From assembly GCF_000282375.1 (NCBI RefSeq), contig NZ_AKJK01000106.1, forward strand, positions 1 through 40,573: DNA of 40,573 nt, read 5' to 3'. The translations under genes and the position numbers were made by a program. Each line of letters opens with the position of its first letter. The stretch's first letter is position 1. The notes below the pieces were generated by a model that saw nothing but the letters and a program-made list of their open reading frames with translations, was not told the DNA's origin and did not search any database. This DNA comes from Pseudomonas sp. GM50 (GTDB lineage Bacteria > Pseudomonadota > Gammaproteobacteria > Pseudomonadales > Pseudomonadaceae). Below are positions 16,418 through 25,024 of this stretch, in pieces.

Positions 16418-16557
16418 GATGCCCCCCTTCAGGGTCGTGCCGAGCGGCCGAAGTTCTGTAGCCCCTTCGCACTGATAATAGTCCGAAGTCCTACGCAATG
16501 CTCGCCCAAGATCGCAATGATCTGTTACTAAATTGATCCAAATCCCAGACCGCCCGT

Positions 16558-17451
16558 TCAAGCGATTGCCTGGGCCTGAATCGCTGCCGACGGATACACC
16601 GCCTGCTGCTGCTCGATCCATGCATTCAGGTTGGCCCCGACCATGCCTTTGCGCCACATCAGCCAAGTGGTCGCGCTGGCGAACGGCTCGGCCAACGGGT
16701 GCACTGCCACGCTTTCGCGCCCCGGCAGGCTGGCGAGCATCGACTCCGACATCAGCGCCACGCCGGAGCCGGCAATCACACAGGCGAGCATTCCCGGATA
16801 GGACTCGATCTCCATCGCCCGGCCCATGGCCGCGTGATCATGGGCGAACCAGGCTTCCAGACGCATCCTGTAGGAGCAGCCCTGGCGAAACGTGAACACC
16901 GAACGTCCTTCGACATCCAGTGCGCTGCGTACGGGCGGATGATCGGCCTCGCTGATCAACACCAGCCGTTCGTCGCACAACGGCACGCCGTCGAGCCCGG
17001 CCAGTTCCAGCGGACCGTCCACCAGCGCCGCATCGAGGCGCCCGGTGAGCAGACCTTCGAGCAATTCGCCGCTGGGGCCCGATTGCACTTGCAGGTTCAC
17101 CGCCGGATAGCTGCGGTGATAACGCGCCAACAGCTCTGGCAGGTGAATTGCGGCGGTGCTGTACATGGTGCCCAGTACGAAATCCCCGGCCGGTTGCCCG
17201 CCCTGCACTGCCGCATGGGCTTCGTCGTGCAAGGCGAACAGCTTGGCGGTGTAGTCCAAGAGGACTTTTCCCGCAGGTGACAACTGCAAACGCTGACGCT
17301 CACGTACGAACAGTTCGACACCGAGTTGCTCTTCGAGCTGCTTGAGCCGGGTCGACAGGTTGGACGGCACGCGATGCAAGCGTTCAGCAGCGCGGGTAAT
17401 GGAGCCCTCCTGCGCCACCGCCTGGAAGATCCGCAATTGGCTGAATTCCAC
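16558..17451 (-). CDS. LysR-type regulator (PA1413-position)
   Basis: A 297-residue LysR protein. The DNA-binding domain reads FSQLRIFQAVAQEGSITRAA, then ERLHRVPSNLSTRLKQLEEQ, and the effector domain starts near residue 90 (GDFVLGTMYSTAAIHLPELL). The start is GTG at 17451, with TTGGAG 6 nt upstream; a TTG four codons earlier is the alternative. It is divergent from an MFS transporter with a 104-bp AT-rich gap, so it probably controls that transporter and itself. The small 42-residue gene lies downstream in the same direction. Confidence 0.87.
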   Translation of the reverse strand: MEFSQLRIFQAVAQEGSITRAAERLHRVPSNLSTRLKQLEEQLGVELFVRERQRLQLSPAGKVLLDYTAKLFALHDEAHAAVQGGQPAGDFVLGTMYSTAAIHLPELLARYHRSYPAVNLQVQSGPSGELLEGLLTGRLDAALVDGPLELAGLDGVPLCDERLVLISEADHPPVRSALDVEGRSVFTFRQGCSYRMRLEAWFAHDHAAMGRAMEIESYPGMLACVIAGSGVALMSESMLASLPGRESVAVHPLAEPFASATTWLMWRKGMVGANLNAWIEQQQAVYPSAAIQAQAIA

Positions 17452-17555
17452 GCCATTCTCCAAATAAGAACAAGTTTCTCACTATTATTCATTTTTAAAG
17501 AAAGTCAATCAGTCCTAGCCTGACGGTCATTGATCCTCGGAACGGAACTCAGACC

Positions 17556-18746
17556 ATGTCCCCTCTGATTCGCTTAACCGCCAGCTTCATCGCCCTGATG
17601 ATGGCCATGGGCATCGGGCGTTTCGCCCTCACCCCACAACTGCCGCACTTGCTCAGCGAAGGCCAGATCGACCTGACCGCCGCTGGTCTGATTGCCGCCG
17701 CCAACTACCTCGGCTACTTCGTCGGCGCGGTGGATGCGATGTTCGCCCGTCGTCCCGATCAGGTTCGTCGACGCTTGTTTGGCGGATTGTGGCTCTGTGT
17801 GCTGCTGACCCTGGCCTCGTTCTGGGCCGACGGGTTCTGGTCGCATCTGGTGCTGCGTTTCGGCACGGGCGTGGCCAGCGCCTGGGTGCTGGTGATGATT
17901 ACCGCATTGAGTCAACCGCTGGCAGCGGCGGCCGGTCGTCCACGGCTCGGCGCGCTGGTCTTTGCCGGGCCGGGTCTGGGGATTTTTCTGACGGGATTGC
18001 TGGCCCTGGGCTCGAACCTGCTGGGGCAGACGTCCGCGACCTTGTGGCTGGTGTATGCCGGTGTGGGGCTGGTGATGCTGCTGGGAATTCTGCCGTTCCT
18101 GCCGCAACCGGCCGCCCTTTCTACGGCGACCCTGTCTGCCGTCACATCGGGTGCCCAAGGTGTCGGACGTTTACCGGTGATCTATGGGTTATACGGTTTG
18201 GGCTACATCATCCCGGCCACTTTCCTCTCGCAAATGGCCAGCGCGCAGTTTCATGGGCAATGGCAAGCCGATCTGTTCTGGCCATGCTTCGGCCTGGCGG
18301 CGGCAATCGGGGTGGTGTTGGTGAGCCTGCGTCGGCACAACCCGAATGCCACTCGCCATTGGCTGATGGCAACGTTGTGGCTGCAGGCGGCCGGGGTCTT
18401 CGCCTGCCTGTTGGGCAGCGGTGCCGGCCTGACGTTGGGGGTGATCTTGTGTGGCGGACCGTTCCTGGCCTGCATGCAACTGGTGATGCAACGCTCCCGG
18501 GAACTGGCGCCCCATGCCACCCAGCGCAACGCCGGGCTGCTGACCGCGTGCTTCGCCGTGGGTCAGCTCAGCGGGCCGTTGCTGGCCGCGCTGAGCAGTC
18601 ATTTCAGCGGTGGATTGCAACCCGCGCTGGTGATCGCCGGCAGCGGTTTGCTCATCGCAGGAGGTTTGTTGCTGCGCCCGGTCAGGGTTGCCCAAGCGCT
18701 TTGCGCAAACGACGGCGGACCCACTGTTCTGCACTCACAAAAGTGA
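17556..18746 (+). CDS. MFS transporter, YbfB/YjiJ type
   Basis: A 396-residue membrane protein with about 12 helices. The N-terminal LIRLTASFIALMMAMGIGRF, then FALTPQLPHLLSEGQIDLTA, and ANYLGYFVGAVDAMFARRP are typical of the YbfB/YjiJ branch of the major facilitator superfamily. It is divergent from the LysR gene. The last 65 nt overlap the 3' end of the convergent EamA gene, coding on both strands. Substrate unknown; efflux is likely. Confidence 0.83.
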   Translation: MSPLIRLTASFIALMMAMGIGRFALTPQLPHLLSEGQIDLTAAGLIAAANYLGYFVGAVDAMFARRPDQVRRRLFGGLWLCVLLTLASFWADGFWSHLVLRFGTGVASAWVLVMITALSQPLAAAAGRPRLGALVFAGPGLGIFLTGLLALGSNLLGQTSATLWLVYAGVGLVMLLGILPFLPQPAALSTATLSAVTSGAQGVGRLPVIYGLYGLGYIIPATFLSQMASAQFHGQWQADLFWPCFGLAAAIGVVLVSLRRHNPNATRHWLMATLWLQAAGVFACLLGSGAGLTLGVILCGGPFLACMQLVMQRSRELAPHATQRNAGLLTACFAVGQLSGPLLAALSSHFSGGLQPALVIAGSGLLIAGGLLLRPVRVAQALCANDGGPTVLHSQK

Positions 18747-19614
18747 TCCCGAGCAGCACCAGCACCGCGCCGATCACGAAGTTCAGGCTCAGTTCTTCGC
18801 CCAGCAGCACCACGCCGAACGTAACGCCGAAGAGCGGCGTCATGAACGAAAACACCGCCAGGTTCGCCGCCAGATAACGGCGCAGCAGCCAGAACCAGGT
18901 CAGGTAACTGAAGAACGACACCACCAACCCTTGGAACAGCACGCTGGCCACGGCAACAGTGGTCAGGCTGACATGGGTGACCTGCCCGCTGAGGATCGCG
19001 ATCAACAGCAGGCCGACGAAGCCGACAATCAGTTGATAAAACAGCGTCAGGGTCACCGGCGCTTCCGACAGACGCGAGGCGCGCACCACTACGGTGGTCG
19101 CGCCCCACGACGCGCCGGCCAGCACGCCCAACGCATCGCCCATCAGCATGCGGTGGTCGAGGTTGTCCCACGACACGCCACCGGCAAACGCAATGGCAAT
19201 GCCGATGAAGGCGAGAAAAATACCCAGCCACTGCACCGGTCTTAAACGCTCACTCGGCAGCAGCCAATGCACGCCCAGCGCGGTGAAAATCGGCGCGGTA
19301 TAGAGGAACACCGACATGTGCGCCGCCGTGGTCAATTGCAGGCCTTCGGAAATGAAAAAGAACTCCAGGCCAAACAACGCACCCGCCAGCAAGCCGCCGC
19401 GCCAGGTACTGCCGACCTGATCCCAACCGCCCTTCCAGCAGATCAACAATCCTACGAGCAATGCGGAAATACCCGACCGCCCCGCTGCTTGCATGACCGG
19501 CGCGATGTCGGGCGCGGCCCATTTGATCATCACCTGCTGCACGCCCCAGATCAGGCATAACCCGACCATCACTTGCAGGGCAAACCCATCGGCGCTACGC
19601 CGGGTGGCGCTCAC
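18682..19614 (-). CDS. EamA/DMT-family transporter
   Basis: A 310-residue protein with about ten helices in two EamA repeats (first VMVGLCLIWGVQQVMIKWAA, second MGDALGVLAGASWGATTVVV). I start it at GTG 19614, which has CGAGG 6 nt upstream; the frame extends 17 codons further without a ribosome site. Members export metabolites such as amino acids. Its tail overlaps the end of the convergent MFS gene by 65 nt. A terminator for the upstream minus-strand gene lies just before it, so it has its own promoter in a very short space or depends on read-through. Confidence 0.82.
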   Translation of the reverse strand: MSATRRSADGFALQVMVGLCLIWGVQQVMIKWAAPDIAPVMQAAGRSGISALLVGLLICWKGGWDQVGSTWRGGLLAGALFGLEFFFISEGLQLTTAAHMSVFLYTAPIFTALGVHWLLPSERLRPVQWLGIFLAFIGIAIAFAGGVSWDNLDHRMLMGDALGVLAGASWGATTVVVRASRLSEAPVTLTLFYQLIVGFVGLLLIAILSGQVTHVSLTTVAVASVLFQGLVVSFFSYLTWFWLLRRYLAANLAVFSFMTPLFGVTFGVVLLGEELSLNFVIGAVLVLLGITFVSAEQWVRRRLRKALGQP

Positions 19615-19665
19615 CGGAACACCTCGACAACACAATCCATGGCAGTGACTCGACAGTAAAAGCAA

Positions 19666-19697
19666 AGCCCCGACCTTCTGGCTGAGCAGAGTGCCGG
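19666..19697 (-). terminator. Terminator of the NCS1 permease gene
   Basis: Read on the minus strand, GCCCCG and CGGGGC arms are followed by TTTGCTTTT. It lies 80-110 bp after the permease stop and just before the EamA gene. Confidence 0.65.
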
Positions 19698-19777
19698 GGC
19701 GAAAAATTATGCCGTCGATTATTAACCAGATGGACAGAAAAAGGTGTCTGCAAAAGACCTTTAAATCGCCGCTTGCG

Positions 19778-21223
19778 TCATCCCGCTACGACCAGCGCCG
19801 CCGACTGCTGTGCCTGCTCGCGCTTGGCCAGCGCGAAGTACAGGACGCCGCCGAGAAAGCAGCCCGTGAACCAGGCAAAATTGGCCATTGGCTGCAGAAC
19901 TGGAATGAAGGTGATCGCCACGCCCATCAGGGTGGCCGGAATCAACGCCTTGACCGCCGTCCAGTTGATCCCGCCGCTGTAGTAATAACGTCCGCTCGGG
20001 CCGTCGTTAAACAGCGCATCGACGTCGATCTGCTGTTTTTTGATCAGGTAGTAATCCACCAACAGAATCCCGAACAGCGGCCCGATGAACGCCGCCAGCA
20101 CGTCGAGGGTGTAGTGAATCACTTCGGGGTTGTTGAACAGGTTCCACGGGGTGATGAAAATCGAAGCCACGGCGGCGATCATGCCGCCGGCGCGCCAGCT
20201 GATTTTGCTCGGGGCGACATTGGCGAAGTCGAACGCCGGGGACACGAAGTTGGCGACGATATTGATGCCGACGGTCGCGGTGACGAAAGCAAAGGCGCCG
20301 AGCAGCACCGCTACGCTGTTGTCGATGCGTGCCACGGTGGCGATCGGATCGTGAAGCATTTCACCGAACACCGGCAAGGTGCCGGAAACGATCACCACGG
20401 TCACCAGCGAGAACGCCAGAAAATTCACCGGCAGCCCCCAGAAATTGCCACGCCGCACGTCGTTCATGCTGCGGCAGTAGCGACTGAAATCGCCGAAGTT
20501 CAGGGTCGGACCGGAAAAGTACGACACCACCAATGCCGTTGCCACGATCACTTGGCCGAAAGCTTCCCAGCCAGACAGGGATTTTTCCGCCAGGGTGAAG
20601 CTAATGTTGCTCCAGCCGGCCTGCCAGACGATCCAGCCGGCGAGCAGGAACATCACGCCGTAGACCACCGGGCCAGCCCAGTCGATGAAGCGGCGGATCG
20701 ACTCCATGCCAGTCCAGAACACCAGCGCCTGAACGAACCACAGACTGAGGAAACCGAACCAACCGAGGTAGGACAAACCGGCAAAGTGCGGTTCGGCGTA
20801 GGCCGCCATTGAAGGAAAAAAGCGCAGCACGACAATGATCAGGGCACTGGACGCCAGGTACGTCTGAATCCCGTACCAGGCCACCGCGATCAGGCCGCGG
20901 ATGACCGCAGGAATATTCGCCCCGAACACACCGAATGCCAGTCGGCAAATCACCGGGTACGGCACCGCGGCTTGCTGACTCGGCTTGGCCACCAGGTTGG
21001 CAATCAATTGCACGATGCAAATCCCGCCCAGCAACGCAATCAATACCTGCCAACTGGCCAGCCCAAGCGCAAACAGGCTGGCGGCGAAAACATAGCCGCC
21101 GACGCTGTGCACGTCACTCATCCAGAAGGCAAAGATGTTGTACCAATTCCATTTCTGCGGCAGCGGCCCCAGGTCCTGGTTATACAGGCGTGGGCTGTAG
21201 CCGTTGGGCAATTGCTCGGTCAT
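19778..21223 (-). CDS. NCS1-family nucleobase/allantoin-type permease
   Basis: A 481-residue inner membrane symporter with about 12 helices. PLPQKWNWYNIFAFWMSDVH and SVGGYVFAASLF are the first-helix hallmark of the NCS1 group that includes uracil, allantoin and hydantoin carriers. FSGPTLNFGDFSRYC and the late FGILLVDYYLIKKQQIDVDA support it. The ATG at 21223 has AGGAG 7 nt upstream, so the 44-codon upstream extension is rejected. It stands alone, with no catabolic genes beside it, so the substrate is undetermined. Two TGTATAC palindromes lie upstream. Confidence 0.86.
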   Translation of the reverse strand: MTEQLPNGYSPRLYNQDLGPLPQKWNWYNIFAFWMSDVHSVGGYVFAASLFALGLASWQVLIALLGGICIVQLIANLVAKPSQQAAVPYPVICRLAFGVFGANIPAVIRGLIAVAWYGIQTYLASSALIIVVLRFFPSMAAYAEPHFAGLSYLGWFGFLSLWFVQALVFWTGMESIRRFIDWAGPVVYGVMFLLAGWIVWQAGWSNISFTLAEKSLSGWEAFGQVIVATALVVSYFSGPTLNFGDFSRYCRSMNDVRRGNFWGLPVNFLAFSLVTVVIVSGTLPVFGEMLHDPIATVARIDNSVAVLLGAFAFVTATVGINIVANFVSPAFDFANVAPSKISWRAGGMIAAVASIFITPWNLFNNPEVIHYTLDVLAAFIGPLFGILLVDYYLIKKQQIDVDALFNDGPSGRYYYSGGINWTAVKALIPATLMGVAITFIPVLQPMANFAWFTGCFLGGVLYFALAKREQAQQSAALVVAG

Positions 21224-21493
21224 CGCAGGGCTCCTCGAAAGTACAGGCGCGGCCCCCGAGATTGATGTGGCGACCACACTGCGTACGGGAGCCTGCATGG
21301 TTTGTATACGAGTTGCTACGCAGAATGCGTGCCATACGTTCGAAAAATGCGACAAATCAGGCCTTAAACTCTGTTCAGAGCAAAGCCTTTAAGACGTAGA
21401 GGGGGTGATAATGCCCATGAACAGGGCGTCAGCGCCTGCAAACGGTGCAGGACGTTATGTATACAAAGAGATGGGGGACTGCTGCGCAGTCAA

Positions 21494-21516
21494 TCGCGAG
21501 CGGGCTCGCTCCCACA
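21494..21516. repeat. Solitary REP arm, TGTGGGAGCGAGC family
   Basis: TCGCGAGCGGGCTCGCTCCC followed by ACA is one half of the pair seen complete at 13401-13489. The partner is missing; a short GACTGCTGCGCAGTC hairpin from another family lies just before it. Confidence 0.7.
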
Positions 21517-21558
21517 TTGGATTTGTGGTGAGCCCGGGTGTTTGCACCCGACGCATAT

Positions 21559-21638
21559 TGTAGGAGCTGCCGCAGGCTGCGATCTTTTGATCTTGATCTT
21601 TTAGAGTCAAAAGATCGCAGCCTGCGGCGGCTCCTACA
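21559..21638. repeat. REP/REPIN, TGTAGGAGCTGCCG family
   Basis: The arms TGTAGGAGCTGCCGCAGGCT and its complement, continued by GCGATCTTTTGA, form a long hairpin. It is 16 bp from the end of the CvfB-like gene and may terminate it. Confidence 0.88.
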
Positions 21639-21653
21639 GGGGCCGGCGTAAGG

Positions 21654-22490
21654 TCAGCTGAGCTCGATACGATCAGCGTGAATGACGATCTGGCCGTTCT
21701 TGTACAACGCACCGATGGCCTTTTTGAAGTTGCCCTTGCTGACGCCGAACATACTGCTGATCAGCGTCGGGTCGCTCTTGTCGCTGACGGGCAGAGTGCC
21801 GTTGTTGTCGCGCAACTTGGCAAGAATCTTCGAGTTCAGGCTGGTGGCGGCTTCTTCGCCCACCGGTTGCAAGCTCAGGCTGATCTTGCCGTCGGCGCGG
21901 ACTTCTTTGATAAAGCCCTTCTCTTCTTTACCGGCGCGCATGAACTTGAAGATTTCGTTCTTGTGGATCAGGCCCCAGTGCTTGTTGTTGATGATTGCCT
22001 TGAAGCCCATATCGGTCGCTTCGGCCACCAGAAAATCAACTTCCTGGCCAGGCGTGTAGTTCGCCGGGGTCTTGTCCAGGTAGCGATCCAGACGTGCCGT
22101 CGCGGTGATGCGTCGCGTGTGTTTGTCGAGGTAGACGTGCACCACGACATACTCGCCGGCCGTCATCTGGCGCTTTTCTTCGGAATACGGCAGCAGCAGA
22201 TCCTTCGGCAAACCCCAATCCAGGAACACGCCGATGCTGTTGACTTCAACGACTTTCAAACTGGCGAATTCACCGACCTGAACTTTCGGCTTTTCGGTGG
22301 TGGCGATAAGTTTGTCATCGCTGTCCAGATAAATAAAAACGTTGAGCCAGTCTTCATCTTCGCTGGGAATATCTTTGGGGATATAACGGTTAGGCAGGAG
22401 GATTTCACCCTCCGCGCCACCGTCCAGATATAAACCGAAGTTAGTGTGTTTAACCACTTGCAAACTGTTGTAGCGCCCGACTAAAGCCAT
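21654..22490 (-). CDS. CvfB-family S1-like RNA-binding protein
   Basis: A 278-residue cytoplasmic protein with three S1-like OB domains (about 1-65, 66-135, 140-215), seen as repeated G.YLD.G or GVFLDWGLPKDLLLP segments, and a C-terminal winged helix (about 225-278, LISSMFGVSKGNFKKAIGAL). This is the domain order of CvfB/YitL, which binds RNA and in Gram-positives affects virulence genes. The ATG at 22490 has GAGGG 8 nt upstream; an ATG at 22505 is possible. It is transcribed alone. Role in Pseudomonas is not established from sequence. Confidence 0.87.
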   Translation of the reverse strand: MALVGRYNSLQVVKHTNFGLYLDGGAEGEILLPNRYIPKDIPSEDEDWLNVFIYLDSDDKLIATTEKPKVQVGEFASLKVVEVNSIGVFLDWGLPKDLLLPYSEEKRQMTAGEYVVVHVYLDKHTRRITATARLDRYLDKTPANYTPGQEVDFLVAEATDMGFKAIINNKHWGLIHKNEIFKFMRAGKEEKGFIKEVRADGKISLSLQPVGEEAATSLNSKILAKLRDNNGTLPVSDKSDPTLISSMFGVSKGNFKKAIGALYKNGQIVIHADRIELS

Positions 22491-22841
22491 GTCCAATACC
22501 CTCATTGCGTGGGCGGCATTCTACCCGGTTTTGCGGGCGGCGTTCGGCGGCCGGCCCGGTGGCGCAAGAAAATCCGTCGAAGGCCTTAATTTTCCTGGGT
22601 TTTGCCCGTGTGCGTTTGGCCGCTCGTCAGGCCGTTCGGCTGGTTTCCCCCTCACCAGCCCATCCGAAAAACGCTTTTTCTTCACTTGGGTTCTTAGTTA
22701 AAACAGCAGCTTAGGGGAACATTGCGAATAACAACTTGCGATAAATTGCGTTTCTCCGAGGTGTATTTCGGGAGGATATTTACCAAGCAATTGTCAAGTA
22801 TTTCCTGTACGATGCCTGGCCAAGTTAATTTCTACAGGTTA
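22491..22841. other. Divergent intergenic region, no gene supported
   Basis: The left half is GC-rich and has no ribosome-site-linked frame. The right half (about 22690-22840) is AT-rich and probably holds the promoter of the small basic protein gene. I see no strong hairpin with a T-run. Confidence 0.5.
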
Positions 22842-23030
22842 ATGGCCGCCATGCGTGTAAAAGCATCCAACAGCAAAGCAAAGCCAGCTCCAGCCGTTGA
22901 AACCAGCGAATCGATCAACAACCAGATCGCTGCGTTCCTCAAGTCCGGCGGAGAGATCCAGCAAATTGCCAAAGGCGTCAGCGGCCAGACGTTCGGCCCG
23001 TCCAAGCAGATCACACTGGGCAAGAAGTAA
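22842..23030 (+). CDS. Small basic protein with SutA-like C-terminal motif
   Basis: A 62-residue basic protein (59 if it starts at the second ATG, 22851). The N-terminus is Lys/Ala/Pro-rich and likely disordered (RVKASNSKAKPAPAVE). The C-terminal half, INNQIAAFLKSGGEIQQIAK, resembles the FLxxGGxxQxI motif near the end of the Pseudomonas RNA-polymerase-binding protein SutA. SutA itself is longer and strongly acidic at its N-terminus, so this is not SutA. An AGG lies just before the first ATG. Function unknown; nucleic acid or polymerase contact is a guess. Confidence 0.7.
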   Translation: MAAMRVKASNSKAKPAPAVETSESINNQIAAFLKSGGEIQQIAKGVSGQTFGPSKQITLGKK

Positions 23031-23240
23031 TCCCCCCTGTGTTAACTGGTCCGTAAGCGCTTTGAGCTTCGAAGCGCTTGGACTGGAACCCTCCCGCAAT
23101 ACCCCATCAAACAAATCAATATTTCAAAAATCGACGAACGGCCCTCGATGCCGAGCATTCGCCGGTATGCTTGCACACGTCTAGATCAAGCGTTTCAGTA
23201 GGTTTCAAGGACCTGCTCCTCGCTGTTCATGGAGTGACGC

Positions 23241-23957
23241 ATGCTCAAGCCCTCTTTTTTCCTGCTCTGCAGCGTGCTGTGGTGTTCAGACGCCAATGCG
23301 CAAGTCTTCCAGCGCGAACTGGGCGACTTCGATCTCAAACTCGCCACCACCCCCAGCCGCAGCATGGCCCAAGGGCTGGTCAAGCCCTCGACGACCGGCT
23401 CGTTCCACGGTGGCCTCGACCTGAGCCACGACAGCGGCTTCTATGTGGGTCAATGGTCCCCCAGCATGGGGCTGAGCCCATCCAGCAACCTTGAAGTCGA
23501 TTCCTACATGGGTTTTAAACAGCCCTTCGATCAATCCCTCGGCTACGAAGTGGGCATGATCCGTTACAGCTACCCGAAAGCGGACACCCTCGACAGCCAG
23601 GAGCTGTTCGGCGGCCTGACCCTGCTGGGCAGTCGCTTCGGCGCGGCCTTCAGCAACGACCCCGACAAACAGAACAGCACCCTGTTCGCCGACCTCAGTG
23701 GCAACCAGCCGTTCGGCATCGGGATCAGCCTGAAATACACCACTCACCAACTCAACACACCGGTGTCGGTCGACGATGGGTATGTCGGCAGCTTTACCGA
23801 CTGGTCAGTGAAATTGTCCCGGCCGTTCATGGGCATCGATCTGGACTTGATCTACAGTGATTCAAACCTGAGCGGCAGCGATTGTTCCGCTTACTCCGGC
23901 CACAATAGCGAGTGCGACGGCCTGGTTACCCTCAAAGCTGCGCACAGCTTCTATTAA
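23241..23957 (+). CDS. Outer membrane beta-barrel protein (TIGR02001-like)
   Basis: A 238-residue exported protein. The signal peptide ends near residue 20 (SDANA). The rest alternates amphipathic strands (GSFHGGLDLSHDSGFYVGQW, LGYEVGMIRYSYP, PFGIGISLKYTTHQL) and ends in HSFY, a terminal aromatic usual for barrel insertion. A loop carries two Cys that may pair (SGSDCSAYSGHNSECDG). It resembles the family of conserved proteobacterial outer membrane proteins known as TIGR02001. GGAG precedes the ATG. Substrate unknown. Confidence 0.78.
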   Translation: MLKPSFFLLCSVLWCSDANAQVFQRELGDFDLKLATTPSRSMAQGLVKPSTTGSFHGGLDLSHDSGFYVGQWSPSMGLSPSSNLEVDSYMGFKQPFDQSLGYEVGMIRYSYPKADTLDSQELFGGLTLLGSRFGAAFSNDPDKQNSTLFADLSGNQPFGIGISLKYTTHQLNTPVSVDDGYVGSFTDWSVKLSRPFMGIDLDLIYSDSNLSGSDCSAYSGHNSECDGLVTLKAAHSFY

Positions 23958-24034
23958 TCGGCTGAACTGCCGGGCTGATCCTGCGATCACATAAAAGAAC
24001 CCGTAAAGAAACCAGGTCTTCGCAAGGACTCGCC

Positions 24035-24904
24035 ATGTCGCACTGGTGGAAACAGCTCGGCGTCATCATCACCCTCAGCCTCACCGTCGCCGCGTGCAGC
24101 CGCGTGGGCCTGGCTTACCGCAACCTCGACGTGATCATTCCCTGGACGCTCAGCGATTACCTGGAAATGAACCACGAACAAAAAGACTGGTTCAACGAGC
24201 GCCTCAAAGAGCACCTGAGCTGGCACTGCACCACGCAATTACCCGGCTACCTCGATTGGCTGGATCGTTTACAGACCATGGTCGAGACCAATCAAATCAC
24301 CGACGCCGCACTGCAAACCCGCACCCAGGAAGCCAAACAGGCCATCGCCGAAACCGCCCGGGAAATCACCCCGTCGGCCATCGAGCTGTTGCAGGGCCTT
24401 GATGACAAGCAAGTCGCGGAAATGAACGACGCCTTCGCCAAGGACCAGCGTAAACGCCAGGAGGCTTACCTCAAACCGTCTCTGGAGCAACAGATCAAAG
24501 AGCGGAGCAAGCGTATGGAGAAACGCCTGAATGACTGGCTCGGTCCACTTAGCCCAACCCAACAGCAACGGGTAATAGCCTGGTCGAATGCCTTGGGTGA
24601 TCAGAACAAACAATGGATTGCCAACCGCGCCCATTGGCAACGGCAATTCAGCGCAGCAGTCGCGCAGCGGCAGAGTCCAGAATTCCCACAACGAATCGAG
24701 ACACTTCTGGTGAATCGCGAGAGTTTGTGGACGCCAGCTTACCGCGAAGCCTACGCCAACACCGAAGCCCAGGCTCGAGCGTTGTTGGTGGACGTGATAG
24801 CCGAGAGCACGCCGGTTCAGCGTGAACGGTTACTGCAGAAGATTGAAGGCGTGCGCAAGGATTTCACTGATTTGAAATGCCTGAAGGCGGCGCGGAAGGT
24901 ATAG
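24035..24904 (+). CDS. DUF6279-type lipoprotein
   Basis: A 289-residue lipoprotein. The signal sequence ends in the lipobox VAAC (Cys21), followed by Ser-Arg, which favours outer membrane sorting. The rest is almost wholly helical and rich in Gln, Glu and Arg, with repeated segments such as LNDWLGPLSPTQQQRVIAWS. I recognise this as the DUF6279 family common in pseudomonads; no function is known. AAGGA precedes the start. It is 77 bp after the barrel gene, in the same direction, and may share its transcript. Confidence 0.8.
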   Translation: MSHWWKQLGVIITLSLTVAACSRVGLAYRNLDVIIPWTLSDYLEMNHEQKDWFNERLKEHLSWHCTTQLPGYLDWLDRLQTMVETNQITDAALQTRTQEAKQAIAETAREITPSAIELLQGLDDKQVAEMNDAFAKDQRKRQEAYLKPSLEQQIKERSKRMEKRLNDWLGPLSPTQQQRVIAWSNALGDQNKQWIANRAHWQRQFSAAVAQRQSPEFPQRIETLLVNRESLWTPAYREAYANTEAQARALLVDVIAESTPVQRERLLQKIEGVRKDFTDLKCLKAARKV

Positions 24905-24919
24905 GTTCTAAAGATAAAA

Positions 24920-25013
24920 GCTTCGCGGGCAAGCCTCGCTCCTACGGATAAGCGTCGTTCACACATTTTGTGAACAACACAAAACCCGTAGGAGCGAGGC
25001 TTGCCCGCGAAGC
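24920..25013. repeat. REP/REPIN, GTAGGAGCGAGGC family, between convergent genes
   Basis: Arms GCTTCGCGGGCAAGCCTCGC and its complement flank a centre with TCACACATTTTGTGA. It fills the 120-bp space between the lipoprotein gene and the next minus-strand gene and is likely used as a transcript end. Confidence 0.88.
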
Positions 25014-25024
25014 TGTTTACGCTA

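Larger units (their letters stand above)
21224..21653. other. Intergenic region: permease promoter and two REP elements
   Basis: No gene is supported. Near the permease start are TTGTATACG (21302-21310) and, further off, TGTATACA (21458-21465), possible regulator half-sites. A single REP arm of the GTGGGAGCGAGC family lies at 21494-21516 and a full inverted pair of a different family at 21559-21638. The remainder shows nothing recognisable. Confidence 0.6.

Noticed and set aside
16533..16546. TTGATCCAAATCCC as an Anr/FNR box for the small gene
   Set aside because: One half-site is perfect (TTGAT) but the other agrees at only 3 of 5 positions, and it is not at the usual distance from a visible -10 box.
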